In this document: in pieces, positions 62,227 to 64,000 of the stretch
How the letters are laid out: every line of letters begins with the position of its first letter
Numbering within the stretch: the stretch's first letter is position 1
Source: Dyella terrae
GTDB lineage: Bacteria > Pseudomonadota > Gammaproteobacteria > Xanthomonadales > Rhodanobacteraceae
Assembly: GCF_022394535.1 (NCBI RefSeq)
Contig: NZ_CP089414.1
Coordinates: forward strand, 3,968,001-4,032,000
Direction: 5' to 3'
Length of the DNA stretch: 64,000 bases
Program-made: the position numbers and the translations under genes
The notes under the pieces: model-generated
The model's database searches: none
What the model was told of the DNA's origin: nothing
The model's input: only the letters and a program-made list of their open reading frames with translations

Positions 62227-63066
62227 ATGCGTACCACCCTGATGGCTTGCACGCTGGTGGCGGGACTGGCCCTAGGTGGTGCGGTTCATGCGCACGATGT
62301 CGAGATGCGCGGTAGTCGCTGCGGCTTTTCCACGGATTACGACGTGCAGGTCACGCCCGGCGGCATTGCCTTCCATCGCGAGAATGGCACGCCAGTCGAC
62401 GTATTCATGCATGACGGTCGTCTGCGCGTGGATGGTCGCGAGGTGGCGGTGAACGGCGAGGACGCCGCACGCCTGCGCGATTACGAGCGACAGGTTCGCC
62501 AGTTACTGCCTGACGTGGCCGACGTGGCGCGTGAGGGCGTGAACATGGGTTTTGGCGCGATGCGCACCGTGTTGATGACGTTCGCCGAGAACGACGACGA
62601 GCGCCGTCGCATGGTTGGCCGTCTCGACGAGAATCACCGCCAGGCCATGGCACGCGTTGACAACGGACTTGGCCAGGGCACCTGGAAGGCCATGGACATG
62701 GAACGGGTGGTCGAAAAGAGCATCGAGACCTCGGTATCCGACTTGGTGGCCAAGGTGGCAGGCGAAGCCGTGGAAGCTGCGCTTTCCGGCGACCGAAGCA
62801 AGGTGGCGGCGCTGGAGGCGCGCGCCCAGACACTCGATACCAGTATCGATCGCGAAATGAGCAAGCGCTCGGACGAACTCCATCGTCGCGTGGACGCGCT
62901 GTGCCCGCGGCTGGATTCGCTCGATGCACTGCAGCAGCGATTCCAGTTCCGCTTGCAGGACGGCTCACGGCTGCAACTGCTCGCAGATGACGACACAGAC
63001 AACAACAAGAAGCTATTCACAGCCACGGATGGTGCGCGCGCCGGCAGAGGCGACTCCGCGCACTGA
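62227..63066 (+). CDS. DUF2884 (YggN-like) secreted protein, paralogue 2
   Basis: 279 residues from the ATG at 62227 (GGAGG upstream). Signal peptide (LVAGLALGGAVHAHD), then the DUF2884 pattern (DYDVQVTPGGIAFHRENG, RLRVDGREVAVNGEDAARLRDYERQVRQLLP) and a helical C-terminal half (VAALEARAQTLDTSIDREM). Same family and layout as 55415-56167, about 6 kb away. Ends with an acidic, Asn-rich tail. Function unknown. Confidence 0.82.
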   Translation: MRTTLMACTLVAGLALGGAVHAHDVEMRGSRCGFSTDYDVQVTPGGIAFHRENGTPVDVFMHDGRLRVDGREVAVNGEDAARLRDYERQVRQLLPDVADVAREGVNMGFGAMRTVLMTFAENDDERRRMVGRLDENHRQAMARVDNGLGQGTWKAMDMERVVEKSIETSVSDLVAKVAGEAVEAALSGDRSKVAALEARAQTLDTSIDREMSKRSDELHRRVDALCPRLDSLDALQQRFQFRLQDGSRLQLLADDDTDNNKKLFTATDGARAGRGDSAH

Positions 63067-63209
63067 TCCATCGTCGGGGCTCCCCAGCACGACTTTCGGA
63101 CCATGCTGGTTCCCCCGGCATGGTCCCTTTTGCATGTACGGGAACAACAGAACCTTGATTGGCGTGCTGCTAGGCTCGCCCGGTTTTTCCTTCGAGAGAG
63201 CCGTGATCC

Positions 63210-64000
63210 ATGCACCAGCTTCTGGCCCGCCCGCCGCTTTCCGAGCGCACCATCACCATGCTCATCAATCTCAGCCTTGCGCTGTTGATGCTGTTGATCG
63301 GCCTGTGGCTGGCGGCGCGGCTAGCCAATATCGGGCGTCGCGCCATGCAGCGCGCCAACTTGGATGAAACCCTTGTCGGCTTTCTGCGCAACCTGATCTA
63401 CGGCGTGCTGGTCGCGGTGCTGATCGTGATGGCGCTACAACAGGCTGGCGTGCCATCGGCGCCGCTGGTGGCGGCGCTGGGCGCAGGTGGCCTGGCCATT
63501 GGCCTTGCCCTGCAGGGCACGCTGAGCAATCTGGCGTGGGGCGTGCTGCTGATCCTGTTTCGCCCGCTGCGCGTGGGGGACTACGTCCGCGCCGGCACCG
63601 TGGAGGGCACGGTGGAGGGCATCAGTCTTATGTACACGCTGCTGGTGATGCCCGATAACCGCGAGGCCGTGGTGCCGAACGCCAAGATCGGCTCCGATGC
63701 CATCATCAATTTCAACCGCCGCGGTACGCGCCGTTTCGAGCTGAAAGTGGGCATCGGCTACCAGGATGATATCGGCAAGGCGATGGGGCTTATCCGCGAG
63801 CTGTTTGCGGCCGATGAGCGCATCCTGCGCGATCCCGAGCCGGGTGTATGGCTGGACAGCCTGGGCGACAGCGCGGTGGTGCTGGTGATGCGCGCCCATA
63901 CCCGCTGCGCGGATTCCTGGGCGGCCCAGACCGATTTTCTGCGGGCAGTGAAAGAGCGTTTCGATGCCGAAGGCATCAGCATTCCGTTCCCGCAGCGGCA
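63210..64000 (+). CDS. MscS-family mechanosensitive channel, 3' end cut by window edge
   Basis: 263 codons in the window. Three membrane helices (about 17-38, 59-81 and 83-105) include the Gly/Ala-rich pore helix PLVAALGAGGLAIGLALQG. The beta-domain follows (LRVGDYVRAGTVEGTVEGIS, VVPNAKIGSDAIINFNRR) and then the alpha-beta C-terminal domain. E. coli MscS has 286 residues, so only a short tail is missing. Opens under membrane tension to release osmolytes. Confidence 0.92.
   Translation, partial: MHQLLARPPLSERTITMLINLSLALLMLLIGLWLAARLANIGRRAMQRANLDETLVGFLRNLIYGVLVAVLIVMALQQAGVPSAPLVAALGAGGLAIGLALQGTLSNLAWGVLLILFRPLRVGDYVRAGTVEGTVEGISLMYTLLVMPDNREAVVPNAKIGSDAIINFNRRGTRRFELKVGIGYQDDIGKAMGLIRELFAADERILRDPEPGVWLDSLGDSAVVLVMRAHTRCADSWAAQTDFLRAVKERFDAEGISIPFPQR

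Noticed and set aside
1..64000. CRISPR arrays, tRNA and rRNA genes
   Set aside because: No regularly spaced direct repeats with unique spacers, no cloverleaf-like segments and no ribosomal RNA signatures were seen.

Overview
The window is GC-rich gammaproteobacterial chromosome. Gene content (homodimeric AceE, a UbiM-type hydroxylase, a PTA-fused MaeB, a TagO-containing type VI secretion system) and the dispersed palindromic intergenic repeats point to the Xanthomonadales, most likely a Rhodanobacteraceae member (Dyella/Luteibacter/Rhodanobacter type). The genus is an inference from memory, not from a search.

Region 1 (1-4.74 kb) is the early end of a Mu-like transposable prophage. A MuA-type transposase, two small coupled genes and a Ner regulator run leftward. 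A C-type repressor diverges from them, followed by two genes before the probable prophage end. Operator-like repeats lie between ner and the repressor and inside the repressor gene. Region 2 (4.74-5.7 kb) is a gene-free inverted pair of interspersed repeats. Region 3 (5.8-14.2 kb) is housekeeping: a metallophosphoesterase, an SGNH hydrolase, an AlaA-type aminotransferase, RsgA, a membrane protein coupled to a QEGLA/DUF1704 metallopeptidase homologue, and malic enzyme.

Region 4 (14.4-39.6 kb) is a type VI secretion locus in two divergent operons plus an hcp unit. Leftward: clpV, a VasH-type sigma-54 activator, tagO, tssA, a DUF2931 lipoprotein, a PAAR-Tle1 phospholipase effector, a second DUF2931 lipoprotein, and tssM. 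Rightward: tssB-tssC-tssE-tssF-tssG-FHA-tssJ-tssK-tssL. hcp follows, behind a near-consensus -24/-12 promoter and three palindromic candidate enhancer sites. tssJ is split by a one-base excess in a C7 tract, and vgrG survives only as an N-terminal stub cut off by an interspersed repeat. The locus therefore looks almost complete, but it needs a VgrG from elsewhere and a check of tssJ.

Region 5 (40.3-64 kb) is ordinary chromosome: aceE, a LysR regulator, a carboxymuconolactone decarboxylase-like protein, a small tail-anchored protein, ubiM, a frameshifted MFS exporter, an acyltransferase divergent from a membrane LytTR regulator, envelope lipoproteins, a diiron ferritin-like protein, UspA, a secreted Bcp peroxiredoxin, paralogue pairs of DUF2884 and DUF2845 proteins, an LtrA-family protein, panE, a flavoprotein dehydrogenase and a partial MscS channel. 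I saw no tRNA, rRNA or CRISPR array.
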